IMG/VR virus record: IMGVR_UViG_3300031576_000076
Location: 1-48,279 of that record
Length of the DNA: 48,279 nucleotides
From: a virus
Direction: 5' to 3' (one strand)
Shown here: positions 20,980 to 28,995 of the stretch, in pieces
Position numbering within the stretch: the first letter of the stretch is position 1
Layout of the letters: every line of letters begins with the position of its first letter
Program-made: the position numbers and the translations under genes
The notes under the pieces: model-generated
Databases searched by the model: none
What the model was told of the DNA's origin: nothing
What the model saw: only the letters and a program-made list of their open reading frames with translations

Positions 20980-21846
20980 ATGGCTACCACCCCCGTTCCC
21001 ACCCCCGTCGATCCCCAGATCGCCCAATTGATCGACCAAGAGGCTGCTCGCCTCGCCGCCGCCGCGCCTGGAGCTCCGACGACGGTTAGGATTCCCGTCG
21101 CCGGACGGGAAATCGAGTTCCAGAGCCCCGCCGAGATCGGCGAGGCCATCACCAGGCTCACCGCCCAGATGCAACAGCAACAGGCTCAGTTGCATCAGTT
21201 TCAGGCCGCCGCCTCTCAACAGCCGCAAGGCGCCGCCTCTCCTCAAGCCGGAGCCTACGTCACCGGACAGGACCGCCCCAAAGTGGACATGGAGCGGTAT
21301 GTGGCGCTCATTCAACAGGACCCCCTGGCCGCCGCCGAATACGTGGACGAATTGCGCTACGGCGTCGAGAAGCCGTCCGATCTCATCAAGTCCAAGTTGC
21401 AGGAGATCGAAGAGGTCCGCCAAATCCTGGTCGCCGAAGCGTTTAAGTCAATGCACCCGGAGTTTCCGGGCGGCGCGCAGCTTGGAAACACTCTGGACCA
21501 AATACGGACCAAGATGAACCTCCCTTTCAACACGCTCGGGTTGGAGGCCGCCTACGCCTTGGCAAAGGAACGGGGCATTTTCCCCGATTTCCGCGCCTTG
21601 GCCGCTCAACAGGCACAGCAAGCGGCACAGCAGCAAGCGGCACAGCAGCAACAGACGCGGTACGGAGTCCCCCCTCACGTGAATGGGGTGCCTGTCCCCG
21701 CCGCAATGCCGACGCTGGCCCCGCCGATGCTAGGGCGCTCGGCGCACGGGCCGCAAGACAGCGACATGACCGCAAAACTGTGGGGCATGACTGCGGACCA
21801 GATTTCGTCCATGTTGGAGCGTGACGCTGCCCGTCAGGGGCGGTAA
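20980..21846 (+). CDS. Putative scaffolding protein, 288 aa
   Basis: Located between portal and capsid genes, the normal site for the scaffold. Low-complexity Ala/Gln/Pro composition with coiled-coil segments (QMQQQQAQLHQFQAAASQ near 64-81; a second Gln/Ala run at ~210-226), a charged helical middle, and a C-terminal basic helix (SSMLERDAARQGR) as used by scaffolds to contact capsid subunits. No protease motif was found, so assembly probably does not rely on a fused protease. ATG follows GGAGGAAG by 12 nt. Confidence 0.7.
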   Translation: MATTPVPTPVDPQIAQLIDQEAARLAAAAPGAPTTVRIPVAGREIEFQSPAEIGEAITRLTAQMQQQQAQLHQFQAAASQQPQGAASPQAGAYVTGQDRPKVDMERYVALIQQDPLAAAEYVDELRYGVEKPSDLIKSKLQEIEEVRQILVAEAFKSMHPEFPGGAQLGNTLDQIRTKMNLPFNTLGLEAAYALAKERGIFPDFRALAAQQAQQAAQQQAAQQQQTRYGVPPHVNGVPVPAAMPTLAPPMLGRSAHGPQDSDMTAKLWGMTADQISSMLERDAARQGR

Positions 21847-21852
21847 CAAGTT

Positions 21853-21872
21853 CGTCCGGGTTTTCCCGGACG
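21853..21872. other. Perfect hairpin after scaffold gene
   Basis: CGTCCGGG-TTTT-CCCGGACG, an 8-bp stem with a T4 loop, seven bases after the scaffold stop. There is no downstream T-run. It may stabilise upstream mRNA or partly terminate before the capsid gene. Confidence 0.6.
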
Positions 21873-21906
21873 GAGTGTGAGGGACCTTCGAGTCCCGACA
21901 CAGCGA

Positions 21907-21946
21907 CCCCCGCCGGTCCACCCTATGAGCCCACGGTCGGCGGGGG
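21907..21946. other. Long-loop hairpin before capsid gene
   Basis: CCCCCGCCG (21907-21915) pairs with CGGCGGGGG (21938-21946) over a 22-nt loop. A T7 run follows later at 21971-21977, too far for a standard terminator. Part of a 170-bp gap before the capsid gene. Confidence 0.45.
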
Positions 21947-21962
21947 AAGGAAAAAGTGGGTG

Positions 21963-21968
21963 TAGTAT
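21963..21968 (+). promoter_or_regulatory. TAGTAT box before capsid gene (TANAAT family)
   Basis: TAGTATCA followed by a T run and TTGGAGGAAGAG. It is the least similar member, but placed as the others are, ahead of the major capsid gene leader. Confidence 0.25.
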
Positions 21969-22016
21969 CATTTTTTTGGAGGAAGAGATTAAATCCTCCA
22001 AGGAGACTCTGATTGC

Positions 22017-23003
22017 ATGGCGTATCAACCAGCAGGTAACTTGACTTCGAGCACGGGCTACAGTCACATTCACCAAGTGCTGTACTCGAAGCGGGCGCTC
22101 GACAGGCTCCAGAAGATTTTCGTCTTCCGCGACGCCTGTATGCAGGAGTCTCTGCCCCTCCACAGCGGTCGCACCATTCAGTTCTACCGCTACATCAACT
22201 TCGCGGCCAACACCACGGAGTCCACCGAAGGCACCGTCGGTACTTCGCTGGCCGTCAACAGCCGTGTGGTCGGCGCGTCCGTCTCGCAGTACGACGCTTT
22301 CATCACCCTGTCCGACTTCCTGGTGGACATCGCTCCCGATCCCGCCGTGCAGAACGCCGCCGAGTTACTCGGTTATCAGGCCGCGCTCTCCGTAGACACC
22401 ATTACCCGCAACGTGATCGACAGCGAATCGGCGGGAGCGAACCTCGCCCCGTTGGCGACGTTCATGCGGAACGCCGATCTGCGTAACGCCACGACTCAGT
22501 TACAGGCCATCGACGTGCAGCCCTTCGACGACGGCTGGTTTTTCGCCGTGATGCACCCGTTCAACGCCTTCGACCTGTTGAACGACCCCGCCGTCACCGG
22601 CCTGGCCGACACCTTCAAGTACACCGCGCCCCGCGACACCCCCTTGCTCAAGGCTTCGGATCGAGGCAACTTCATCAAGTTGTCCTCGTGCAACGTGGTC
22701 ATCTCGACGAACGTGAAGACTTTGGCTGGACCCACGAGGTATCGCACTTACGTCTTTGGGCGTCAGGGCGTCGCCTGCATTGATCTCGAAGGACGAGGTC
22801 CTTCCAACGTCCACGATCCGCGCAAGCAACGCTTCACCATCAACACCATCCCCGGCGCCCCTTCCATAGCCGACCCTTCCGGCGTCATCGGCGGGGCGGT
22901 GAGTTACAACTTCAAGTTCACGGCGGTCGTCCTCGACGGTCCCACCGGCATCGGCGGCGTCTATCGATACCGCACCATCGACGCCGAGTCCACGGTTGGT
23001 TAG
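22017..23003 (+). CDS. Major capsid protein, N4-gp56 family, 328 aa
   Basis: The pattern GRTIQFYRYINFAANTTEST (~50-69) followed by EGT, then SVSQYDAFITLSDFLVDIA (~87-105), NAAELLGYQAALSVDTITRN (~111-130) and FAVMHPFNAFDLLND (~178-192) matches the N4-gp56-type HK97-fold capsid family. Length is slightly short but normal. The start has AAGGAGA about 10 nt upstream. Its position after scaffold fits. It should be the most abundant virion protein. Confidence 0.9.
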   Translation: MAYQPAGNLTSSTGYSHIHQVLYSKRALDRLQKIFVFRDACMQESLPLHSGRTIQFYRYINFAANTTESTEGTVGTSLAVNSRVVGASVSQYDAFITLSDFLVDIAPDPAVQNAAELLGYQAALSVDTITRNVIDSESAGANLAPLATFMRNADLRNATTQLQAIDVQPFDDGWFFAVMHPFNAFDLLNDPAVTGLADTFKYTAPRDTPLLKASDRGNFIKLSSCNVVISTNVKTLAGPTRYRTYVFGRQGVACIDLEGRGPSNVHDPRKQRFTINTIPGAPSIADPSGVIGGAVSYNFKFTAVVLDGPTGIGGVYRYRTIDAESTVG

Positions 23004-23082
23004 TGCGTTTGCCTCCACACGCCTTCTCCCTTTTCAGGTCGCAGGAGACGTGTACTTTTTGACGCGGGGTGAGGGAACAGTA

Positions 23083-23114
23083 CCCGGTCAGGCCCATGAC
23101 CTGACAGAGCCGGG
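23083..23114. other. Hairpin after capsid gene
   Basis: CCCGG + TCAGG (23083-23092) pair with CCTGA (23100-23104) and, after a 5-nt bulge, CCGGG (23110-23114). It lies in the 160-bp gap after the capsid gene, without a T-run: a candidate partial terminator or mRNA 3' end protector. Confidence 0.45.
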
Positions 23115-23141
23115 GCGGCACCGGCCCCCGCAACCACCTCT

Positions 23142-23147
23142 TACAAT
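23142..23147 (+). promoter_or_regulatory. TACAAT box (TANAAT family)
   Basis: TACAATTAAATAGAGAG immediately precedes the ATG at 23164. It shares nine consecutive bases (TACAATTAA) with the portal-gene box at 18370. Confidence 0.35.
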
Positions 23148-23163
23148 TAAATAGAGAGACAGC

Positions 23164-23580
23164 ATGGCCGATCCGCGCAAAGGAAAGTTGAGTCAGTCCG
23201 TCACCGTTCTGTGGTCGGATGGATCGAACTTCAACGGCTACCTGCTCATCGGCATCGTGCCCCCCACGGCGGGCGGAACCGATTACACTTCGCTCGTATC
23301 GGGCGACTCCTATCCGGTACAGCGCCTTCCCGTTTTCACTCTCGTCCCCATCAAGGAAGGCAAATATCACGACACCACGGCCATTTTTTTCACCGCCGAC
23401 ATGGAGCCGCCCACCTCCACGTACAAAGCGTGGCTCTACGACGCGACCCGCCGACAGATCGCGGGGCCCTCCGCTCCCTTTACCGTTTCGACCGACCCCT
23501 TCACCCCTCCGTCGTTCACCGCGACCGTCCCCGCCTCCGGCGGCGCCGACCCCGTGCCCGACTCTGGATGGACCACATGA
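23164..23580 (+). CDS. Hypothetical structural protein downstream of capsid, 138 aa
   Basis: Beta-type protein with Ig-like spacing (VTVLWSDGSNFNGYLLIGIV ... YKAWLYDATRRQIAGPSAPF ... TVSTDPFTPP) and a Pro-rich C-terminus. Fibronectin-like or decoration-type folds look similar, but no family was identified. It is in the usual place for a capsid decoration or head-tail joining protein. Its stop overlaps the next ATG. Confidence 0.6.
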   Translation: MADPRKGKLSQSVTVLWSDGSNFNGYLLIGIVPPTAGGTDYTSLVSGDSYPVQRLPVFTLVPIKEGKYHDTTAIFFTADMEPPTSTYKAWLYDATRRQIAGPSAPFTVSTDPFTPPSFTATVPASGGADPVPDSGWTT

Positions 23581-23798
23581 TCGGCAAGGATACCCGCATT
23601 TCCTCGACCCTCGGTCAAGCCTTCGCCGCTCTTTGCCTCGTCGGGTCCCTGGGCATCGCTCTCGCCACGTACCGGGACCGTCTTGTGACCCTCGAAAAAG
23701 AGCACGGCGAAGTCCGCCACGAAATGTCTGAGCTCAGCAAAGAAGTACGGAACCTGCGCGAAGCCGTCATTGCCCTGACCGCCAAGATGTCCAACTAA
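23577..23798 (+). CDS. Small membrane protein with coiled coil, 73 aa (holin/spanin-like candidate)
   Basis: One transmembrane helix (LGQAFAALCLVGSLGIALAT, ~12-31) is followed by a charged coiled-coil tail with heptads (LVTLEKEHGEVRHEMSELSK). It is coupled by ATGA to the gene before. Single-helix plus coiled-coil proteins of this size serve as i-spanin or holin accessory proteins, though some are virion membrane proteins. No lysis gene is adjacent, so the function remains open. Confidence 0.55.
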   Translation: MIGKDTRISSTLGQAFAALCLVGSLGIALATYRDRLVTLEKEHGEVRHEMSELSKEVRNLREAVIALTAKMSN

Positions 23799-23799
23799 T

Positions 23800-24429
23800 A
23801 TGCACACCCTCGACACCGCCCAAATCGAACGCCAGAGGAAAGCGCTCGCCGTCGAACAGCACCGCCAACAAATCGCCGACTGGGCCGCCGACCAGGAAAA
23901 ACTCGCCCTCGACCTCGGCGACCCCGCTAACCCGGCGAACGTCGCCTGGCAACTGGGCAAGGAAATGACCGTCGAGGACCTGGAACGCCGTCTTTTCAAG
24001 CTCAACCCCAATCTTCAATTCGCCCCGCACCCGGAACGCCCTTGGATCAAGTGCATTTACAAAGTAGACCGCGCCGGACGCCATTATGTCGTCTCGTTCA
24101 ACAACGAGAAGATGCCGGAGCACTCCATTCGCGCCGTCAAGACCGAGGACGTGCGCGACCCCACAGTCTGGCACGTAGATCGCAAGGACCTCCCTCGGCA
24201 CACCTGGGACGGAGAAAAGTGGGTCTTCGACGAGTCCTCGCCCCAACCGGGCATGAAGAGGCTCAACCTCGCCTGGTGGGAGGCCTTTCGCGGTTGGCGA
24301 ACGGTCTTATTGCAGCTTGTCAAACTGGGCATCTTGACTTCCACCCAGGTCGAACGCGAGTTTGGCGCCGACAACCGGCCCGAATGGGCCAGCCACTTAG
24401 GCAAGCAGGCCATCGTCACCAAGTGGTAG
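23800..24429 (+). CDS. Hypothetical protein, 209 aa
   Basis: Unrecognised. The N-terminal ~50 residues are helical (AQIERQRKALAVEQHRQQIA), followed by an alpha/beta region rich in Trp and charged residues with HVDRKDLPRHTWDGEKWVFD (~139-158). No Cys-based site or membrane helix. It follows the membrane gene by 1 nt and precedes repeat-family copy E. Placement suggests a head-proximal virion or assembly role. Confidence 0.55.
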   Translation: MHTLDTAQIERQRKALAVEQHRQQIADWAADQEKLALDLGDPANPANVAWQLGKEMTVEDLERRLFKLNPNLQFAPHPERPWIKCIYKVDRAGRHYVVSFNNEKMPEHSIRAVKTEDVRDPTVWHVDRKDLPRHTWDGEKWVFDESSPQPGMKRLNLAWWEAFRGWRTVLLQLVKLGILTSTQVEREFGADNRPEWASHLGKQAIVTKW

Positions 24430-24432
24430 AGG

Positions 24433-24466
24433 GCCCGGTTTTTTCGGGGACAGCCGCCTTCGGCGG
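24433..24466 (+). repeat. Palindromic repeat family, copy E
   Basis: GCCCGG-T6-CGGGGACAG (24433-24453) followed by the CCGCC-TTC-GGCGG hairpin (24454-24466). Begins 4 nt after a stop codon and is followed within 20 nt by a TAAACT box and the next gene. Nearly identical to the copy at 40090. Confidence 0.75.
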
Positions 24467-24485
24467 GCGGGAACCCGGTGACTGT

Positions 24486-24491
24486 TAAACT
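24486..24491 (+). promoter_or_regulatory. TAAACT box (TANAAT family)
   Basis: Between repeat E and TTTGGAGGAAG of the next gene. The pairing of a repeat element with a box and a fresh gene start is also seen at 26372-26400. Confidence 0.3.
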
Positions 24492-24509
24492 TTCTTTGGA
24501 GGAAGCCTT

Positions 24510-24917
24510 ATGGAGATGGAAAAATGGGATGTCGGCGGCGCGGGCGTGGCGGTGTTGAACGCCCCGGCTACCAGGGTTGATGTCGAGTTGCTCGAACTTC
24601 AGAAGCGTCAAATAGCCCTGCAAGTGAAGCAGGCCGAAAGGGCCGAGCAGGAATATGAGACGCAGGAGCGCATGAAGAACGAAGCGCGTCGGCAGGGGGC
24701 GGAGTCCTTGCAGAAAGAGCGCCAAATGAAGTTGGCGCACCAGGCGAATTGCGCTCACCAGCACCCCGTGGGGGGTGGGACGGGCGTTAGGGGTCAGCGC
24801 AACCATCAGCGCGTCGTCATGTGGGTTTGCCAGTACTGTCACAAAGAATGGTCGGGGAACGACCTGCCCCTTCACCTCCGCCCCGACATGTCAGTCGTCG
24901 GCGGTCCCGAAGTCTAG
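24510..24917 (+). CDS. Hypothetical protein with C-terminal Cys/His motif, 135 aa
   Basis: Residues ~28-75 form a long charged helix, probably a coiled coil (ELQKRQIALQVKQAERAEQE). The C-terminus holds NCAHQH and WVCQYCHKEW (about 80 and 104-113), consistent with a zinc finger. GGAGGA lies ahead of the ATG. No family recognised; its place just before the adaptor genes suggests a head completion role. Confidence 0.55.
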   Translation: MEMEKWDVGGAGVAVLNAPATRVDVELLELQKRQIALQVKQAERAEQEYETQERMKNEARRQGAESLQKERQMKLAHQANCAHQHPVGGGTGVRGQRNHQRVVMWVCQYCHKEWSGNDLPLHLRPDMSVVGGPEV

Positions 24918-24920
24918 TGC

Positions 24921-25613
24921 ATGGCGGCGACCAAGGCACCCGTCGAGGCGTTCGATTTTGTAAAGCGCTTCGTCAAGCAAATGCCCCTGGAGGCGGTCCA
25001 GGCGGAGCTGCTCGACAGCATCAACAAAATCCTGTGGATGGCCGCGCCTTGGCGGTGGTCTGTGGGCACTATTTCGCCCGTCACGTTGACTAGCGACACG
25101 CAAGACTACGCCGTTTCCCCACCTGCCGATTTCCTTTATCTCCTTCACGCCTACGTCTCCGACGGGGCCTCTGCCCCGCGCCCGCTTCATATTGAACCGG
25201 CCCTACCAGCCGACGTTGGGGTGCGCGGCAACCCATCTGCGGTCACCGTGACGGGCAGCACCCTTCGGGTGGTCCCTAAGCCCGGCACGCTCCCGGCGGC
25301 CCCGCTGCAAAAAGTCTTCATGTATTACAAGAAGATTGCGCCGGTCATCAAAAACTCCAACGCCAACACCGTGGGTCTGCAAGTCTTCGATGATGAGTGG
25401 TTTTGGGTCTTCACGCATGGGGTCCTGTGGCAGGCATACATGTACGCCGACGATCAGCGGGCGGGTGCGGCCCAAGTGGACGCCCAAGGGCGCATGGGGT
25501 TCACGGGCCAACGGGCGATCTTCGAGAGCGCCATCGAATTGATGCGCCAACGCGAAAAGATACCGGAGTGGACCAAGCGGTTCACCAGCAGCCTAGAGGA
25601 CGGGCGGGAATGA
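24921..25613 (+). CDS. Head-tail adaptor/connector-like protein 1, 230 aa
   Basis: Pattern of adaptor or tail-tubular-A-like proteins: an N-terminal helix pair ending ILWMAAPWRWSV (~37-49), beta region with PADFLYLLHAYV, and a C-terminal long helix with WQAYMYADDQRAGAAQVDAQ. Adaptors form the ring under the portal. The next gene has the same architecture, suggesting a duplicated adaptor. It starts 3 nt after the previous stop. Assignment rests on architecture and gene order. Confidence 0.6.
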   Translation: MAATKAPVEAFDFVKRFVKQMPLEAVQAELLDSINKILWMAAPWRWSVGTISPVTLTSDTQDYAVSPPADFLYLLHAYVSDGASAPRPLHIEPALPADVGVRGNPSAVTVTGSTLRVVPKPGTLPAAPLQKVFMYYKKIAPVIKNSNANTVGLQVFDDEWFWVFTHGVLWQAYMYADDQRAGAAQVDAQGRMGFTGQRAIFESAIELMRQREKIPEWTKRFTSSLEDGRE

Positions 25614-25620
25614 CCTACAC

Positions 25621-26367
25621 ATGGCGATTACTTACAAATACCTGGACGCCCTGAACGCCGCCGGTAAGGTCATCCCCCGCATCGTCGAGGACGACCAGGC
25701 CGCCTTCTTGTGCAATGAGGCGACCAACGAGGTGTGGTCCCGCTACGATTGGCGGGAGTCCGTCGTGCAGTTGCCCCCCTTCTATCTCGTGCCGAACGAG
25801 CAGGACCACGGGCCGCCTTCCGTCGCCGTTCCCGCCGACTTCCTCGGTCTCCGCATGGCCTACTTGGTCCGCCTTACGTCTTCGCCCCCCACTCGCAGCG
25901 AATTACTCGTCATGCGCGACGTGCGGCTCACGCAAGTACGCGCTTTGGCTCACGCCATCGGCTACGAACCTGCTCGCAAGTCGTTTCGTCTGTACCATCG
26001 AGTCCCGTCCAATATTGGGGCGTCCGATTATATGGTGGACGGTGAATATAAGAAGCGCCCGACGAAAATCACCTCGACCATCATCGCCTCGACCGACCTG
26101 CCCTTCGACGATCTCTACTTCGGCGTCATGGTGGAGGCCCTGAAGTGGGCGGCGTGGAAAGCGGCGGGTGACGGTCGCGCCGGACAGATTCAAGTGCAGG
26201 GAGGCAGGGCGCTCCTGGCGGGCCAGAGGGCGGTGCTCCAGGAACGCATCGACTGGATGGCGGCCAACGAGGGCCTGGAGTTAGGCGACCCACAAATCGC
26301 TCCCTCGGAGCCGATTGGCGGCAACGTGTCGCGGATGCGCGGCGGCTATCTGGCGATTCCTCTCTGA
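25621..26367 (+). CDS. Head-tail adaptor/connector-like protein 2, 248 aa
   Basis: Same layout as the 24921 product: N-terminal helices ending NEVWSRYDWRESVVQLPPFY (~38-57), a middle beta region with VPADFLGLRMAYLV (~74-87), and a C-terminal helix with EALKWAAWKAAGDGRAGQIQ. Probably a paralogue forming a second connector ring or nozzle base. The C-terminal 30 residues are Gly/Arg-rich. ATG 25621 is 7 nt after the previous stop. Confidence 0.6.
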   Translation: MAITYKYLDALNAAGKVIPRIVEDDQAAFLCNEATNEVWSRYDWRESVVQLPPFYLVPNEQDHGPPSVAVPADFLGLRMAYLVRLTSSPPTRSELLVMRDVRLTQVRALAHAIGYEPARKSFRLYHRVPSNIGASDYMVDGEYKKRPTKITSTIIASTDLPFDDLYFGVMVEALKWAAWKAAGDGRAGQIQVQGGRALLAGQRAVLQERIDWMAANEGLELGDPQIAPSEPIGGNVSRMRGGYLAIPL

Positions 26368-26371
26368 TAGT

Positions 26372-26391
26372 TGTCCCCATAAAAACCGGGC
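26372..26391 (-). repeat. Palindromic repeat family, copy F
   Basis: TGTCCCCATAAAAACCGGGC, five bases after a stop codon and four bases before a TAGAAT box. Shortest copy, lacking the CCGCC hairpin. Confidence 0.6.
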
Positions 26392-26394
26392 ACG

Positions 26395-26400
26395 TAGAAT
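26395..26400 (+). promoter_or_regulatory. TAGAAT box (TANAAT family)
   Basis: TAGAATGTAAGTGGAG precedes the ATG at 26424. It follows repeat copy F directly. Confidence 0.35.
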
Positions 26401-26423
26401 GTAAGTGGAGAAAGAGGTCCCGC

Positions 26424-26675
26424 ATGGCGCACAAAATGACGATGCACCTCCTGTCATTGAGCGACTACGAGCAGATGCGCGAGGACGAGCACTTCGGCGC
26501 TCTCGACGCCAAGTTGCGCGAGGCGGGCCTGTGGCACGGAGAGCGCCGGGCGGAAACGACCAATTACCAGGACGTTGACTGCCGCATCGTCAACGCGGGC
26601 GAGGATGTCTTTGGCCGCGTGTCGGGCGAGGACCGCGGCTTGGACAAGCCCGACAATCCGGGCGACGAGTACTAG
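26424..26675 (+). CDS. Small acidic hypothetical protein, 83 aa
   Basis: Acidic and helical in the first half (LSDYEQMREDEHFGALDAKL), with an acidic C-terminal tail ending GDEY. No known motif. It precedes the Gly-rich protein by 8 nt. Function unknown. Confidence 0.6.
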   Translation: MAHKMTMHLLSLSDYEQMREDEHFGALDAKLREAGLWHGERRAETTNYQDVDCRIVNAGEDVFGRVSGEDRGLDKPDNPGDEY

Positions 26676-26683
26676 GAGACTTC

Positions 26684-27304
26684 ATGGCATTCGGTCCTTT
26701 TGGCGGTTTCGGCGGCCAGCCTTTTGGCGGACAGCCTTTTGGCGGCGGCCAGCCCTTCGGCGGTTTCGGTGGGCAACCCTTTGGTGGTTTCGGCGGCCAG
26801 CAGTTCGGCGGCTTTGGCGGCCTGCCGCCCGGCGGCTTTGGCGGTTGGCAAATGGGTGGTGAAAAACCAGAGGTGCCTGGCGGTTGGGGCGGTGGTGGTG
26901 GACTCACAGGGCCGAGTATGCCTCCGTCAGGTGGTGGCATGATGGGCGGGGGTTATGATCCAGGTCTAGCGCCGGGTGGTGGTTTCATGAATAGAGACCG
27001 GGGCTTTTCAGGATCAAGACAGGAGTTGGAACGGATTATGGGACCCCTGCCGGTATATACCCCACCGCCGCCAACTAGCGCCCCATGGCCGGGTGCCCCC
27101 GGTCCTAGAGGTCAACCACGCCGAATGCCAGGTGGATTCCCAGGTGGATGGGGTAATGACAACCCCGGTCGAGATGGAGGTGGATGGGGCGGCCCCATGA
27201 ATAGAGGCGGAGCTCTAGGCGGGGGCGGAGGGGGTAACCCCAGTTTTGGGGCGCAGATGTTAGGTTCGCCGCGGGGCTTCGGGTTCAACCGGCGCTTTTT
27301 CTAG
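26684..27304 (+). CDS. Gly-rich low-complexity protein with FGGQPFGG repeats, 206 aa
   Basis: Residues 3-58 are tandem units of GGFGG/QPFGG type. The remainder is Gly/Pro/Met-rich with one charged island (RDRGFSGSRQELERIMG, ~107-123). It must be disordered or form a repetitive fibrous structure. ATG has AGGAG close by, and the frame is intact across all repeats. Together with the 457-aa protein two genes on, it forms an unusual pair of Gly-rich genes in the neck/tail region. No family recognised. Confidence 0.65.
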   Translation: MAFGPFGGFGGQPFGGQPFGGGQPFGGFGGQPFGGFGGQQFGGFGGLPPGGFGGWQMGGEKPEVPGGWGGGGGLTGPSMPPSGGGMMGGGYDPGLAPGGGFMNRDRGFSGSRQELERIMGPLPVYTPPPPTSAPWPGAPGPRGQPRRMPGGFPGGWGNDNPGRDGGGWGGPMNRGGALGGGGGGNPSFGAQMLGSPRGFGFNRRFF

Positions 27305-27314
27305 GAGATCGACG

Positions 27315-27584
27315 ATGACCGAAGCTGAACAGAGCGCCTACGAGAAGTTGCAAGCGTGGGTCGATTCCCTATTCTCTGGAGAACTGTTGAAGAAAGCCGC
27401 CGGTAAGAAGGCGAAGGAAGACTGGAAGCCGCCTTCGCTCGAACTGGGGCGCAAGTACGAAGAGGCGGAGCGGAGGAAGCGCGAGAAGGAAGCGGCGGAG
27501 AAGGCGACACCAGGGGCGCTCGACGCTTTGTCGATGCCCCCCAAGAAAACGAAGAAGAGAGTACCGCTGGTGGAAGAGTACTGA
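27315..27584 (+). CDS. Small Lys/Glu-rich helical protein, 89 aa
   Basis: Helical and highly charged (YEEAERRKREKEAAEKATPG, ~51-70), with a basic C-terminal PPKKTKKR segment. It lies between two Gly-rich genes with short gaps (10 and 6 nt). Possibly a chaperone or binding partner for them; this is inference from location only. Confidence 0.6.
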   Translation: MTEAEQSAYEKLQAWVDSLFSGELLKKAAGKKAKEDWKPPSLELGRKYEEAERRKREKEAAEKATPGALDALSMPPKKTKKRVPLVEEY

Positions 27585-27590
27585 GGATTC

Positions 27591-28964
27591 ATGACTGCAA
27601 AAGAAGCCGAAGCGGCATGGGTAGCGGCGGGGAATACCTTGTCGCCGCAGACGGGGCCGACAGGCCAACCGACGCCGTTTGACGAAGGGGAGTGGCGCTA
27701 TGATCCCGTGGCGGGCCGCAGCGTGTTTGCCCCTCAGGATGTCCTGCAATCGTTTCAGAGTCCGGCTGACATTACCGGCTGGTCGAATATGGCCCAGGAC
27801 CTCGATCCGCAGTTGTGGAGCGTGCTTTCCGGGCAAGCCGTTGAATCGGGCAAGTTCGCTCCGGGGGCCGTTGCCGGACCCGCTCCTACGACGCACATCG
27901 GTTCTCACATCGGCACGGCGCACGGTCCTGCCGAAGGTTCTCCTGAAGCCAACGCGCAACTGGCGCAAGTCGAGGCGATGCGCCCCAAGGCCGGGCAGGA
28001 TTTAACGGACCTCTACAACAACTTCCTCCAGTGGTGGAGGGGCGGTAATCTTTGGGAACCCGGCTCATCGAACGTTGAGAGCCACACCTTCGGCCTGACG
28101 CCGAGCTCCGGTACTCCGGCGACGATGGACTTGGCGAACATCTATCAGCAAAGCGGTATCGGCACGCCGTGGGTTTCGCGCGGCGACTCCCGGTACGGTT
28201 ATTTGCCGGGGCAATTGGGCCGCGCTTACGACATGAACCTGATGCAACAGAACCCCGGTTTGTTTCAGCAGTCTTATCAGACCGACATTCTGCAAAATCA
28301 GGATCGCCTGCCCATGAACGTGTTTACGGGCGAACCGGCCCCGATCAGCCCGTGGATTCCTCCACAGTGGATTACGGCGCTCGGCGGCGGCGCCGAAAAC
28401 GTGGCGGGCGGCCAATGGTCCCCCGGCCAAGACGCCGCTCTGAACGGCCTGCCCATGCCGGGCGGCCATCGCCTCACCGGCGGCGGCGGTGCTCCCGGTG
28501 CTCCCGGCGCTCCCGGTGCTCCTGGCGCTCCCGCCGGACACAACATGGGCGGGGGCTTGCCCGGCGGTGGTATGTTCGGCGGTATGTTCGGCGGCGGCAT
28601 GGGTGGGGGCATGTTCGGCGGCGGCGGTATGCCGGGCGGTATGGGCGGCGGGGGGATGGGCGGCGGCTTCAACCCCTGGACAATGGGGGCAGGGATGGGT
28701 GGTGGTTACAACCCGTGGGGCGGAGGCGTCTACGGTGGTGGGGGCACCGGCGGGGGTGGCTTCGGGGGCGGCATGAACCTGGGAGCGTTGCTTGGATTGT
28801 CGGGCATGTTCGGCGGGGGCGGTATGGGCGGAAGGGGCGGTATGGGTGGAATGGGTGGGGGCGGAAACATCCCGCAGCTTTTGGCCTATATTCAGTCGTT
28901 GCGCTCCATGCTCCAACCGCCGCGGCCTTCCTTCCCTCATAGGGCGAGAAGCATCTTCTTTTAA
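27591..28964 (+). CDS. Gly-rich protein with collagen-like run, 457 aa
   Basis: Residues 1-~295 are a mixed globular region (Pro, Gln, Trp-containing). Residues ~300-314 form a collagen-like GAP x5 run, followed by ~120 residues of Gly/Met repeats (GGGMFGGMFGGGMGGG type) and a helical, basic C-terminus. Collagen-like and Gly-rich segments are known in phage fibres. It precedes the tubular-B-like gene, so it is probably part of the tail or an internal protein. The frame is maintained through the repeats. Confidence 0.65.
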   Translation: MTAKEAEAAWVAAGNTLSPQTGPTGQPTPFDEGEWRYDPVAGRSVFAPQDVLQSFQSPADITGWSNMAQDLDPQLWSVLSGQAVESGKFAPGAVAGPAPTTHIGSHIGTAHGPAEGSPEANAQLAQVEAMRPKAGQDLTDLYNNFLQWWRGGNLWEPGSSNVESHTFGLTPSSGTPATMDLANIYQQSGIGTPWVSRGDSRYGYLPGQLGRAYDMNLMQQNPGLFQQSYQTDILQNQDRLPMNVFTGEPAPISPWIPPQWITALGGGAENVAGGQWSPGQDAALNGLPMPGGHRLTGGGGAPGAPGAPGAPGAPAGHNMGGGLPGGGMFGGMFGGGMGGGMFGGGGMPGGMGGGGMGGGFNPWTMGAGMGGGYNPWGGGVYGGGGTGGGGFGGGMNLGALLGLSGMFGGGGMGGRGGMGGMGGGGNIPQLLAYIQSLRSMLQPPRPSFPHRARSIFF

Positions 28965-28974
28965 CGACCCTCCT

Positions 28975-28980
28975 TAGAAT
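28975..28980 (+). promoter_or_regulatory. TAGAAT box (TANAAT family)
   Basis: TAGAATGGAGAAGGAGG lies directly before the GTG start at 28996. Confidence 0.35.
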
Positions 28981-28995
28981 GGAGAAGGAGGATTC

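Noticed and set aside
28065-28940. 291-aa antisense frame rich in His/Thr/Ala
   Set aside because: Reverse complement of Gly-rich repeats gives this composition; no ribosome-binding site.
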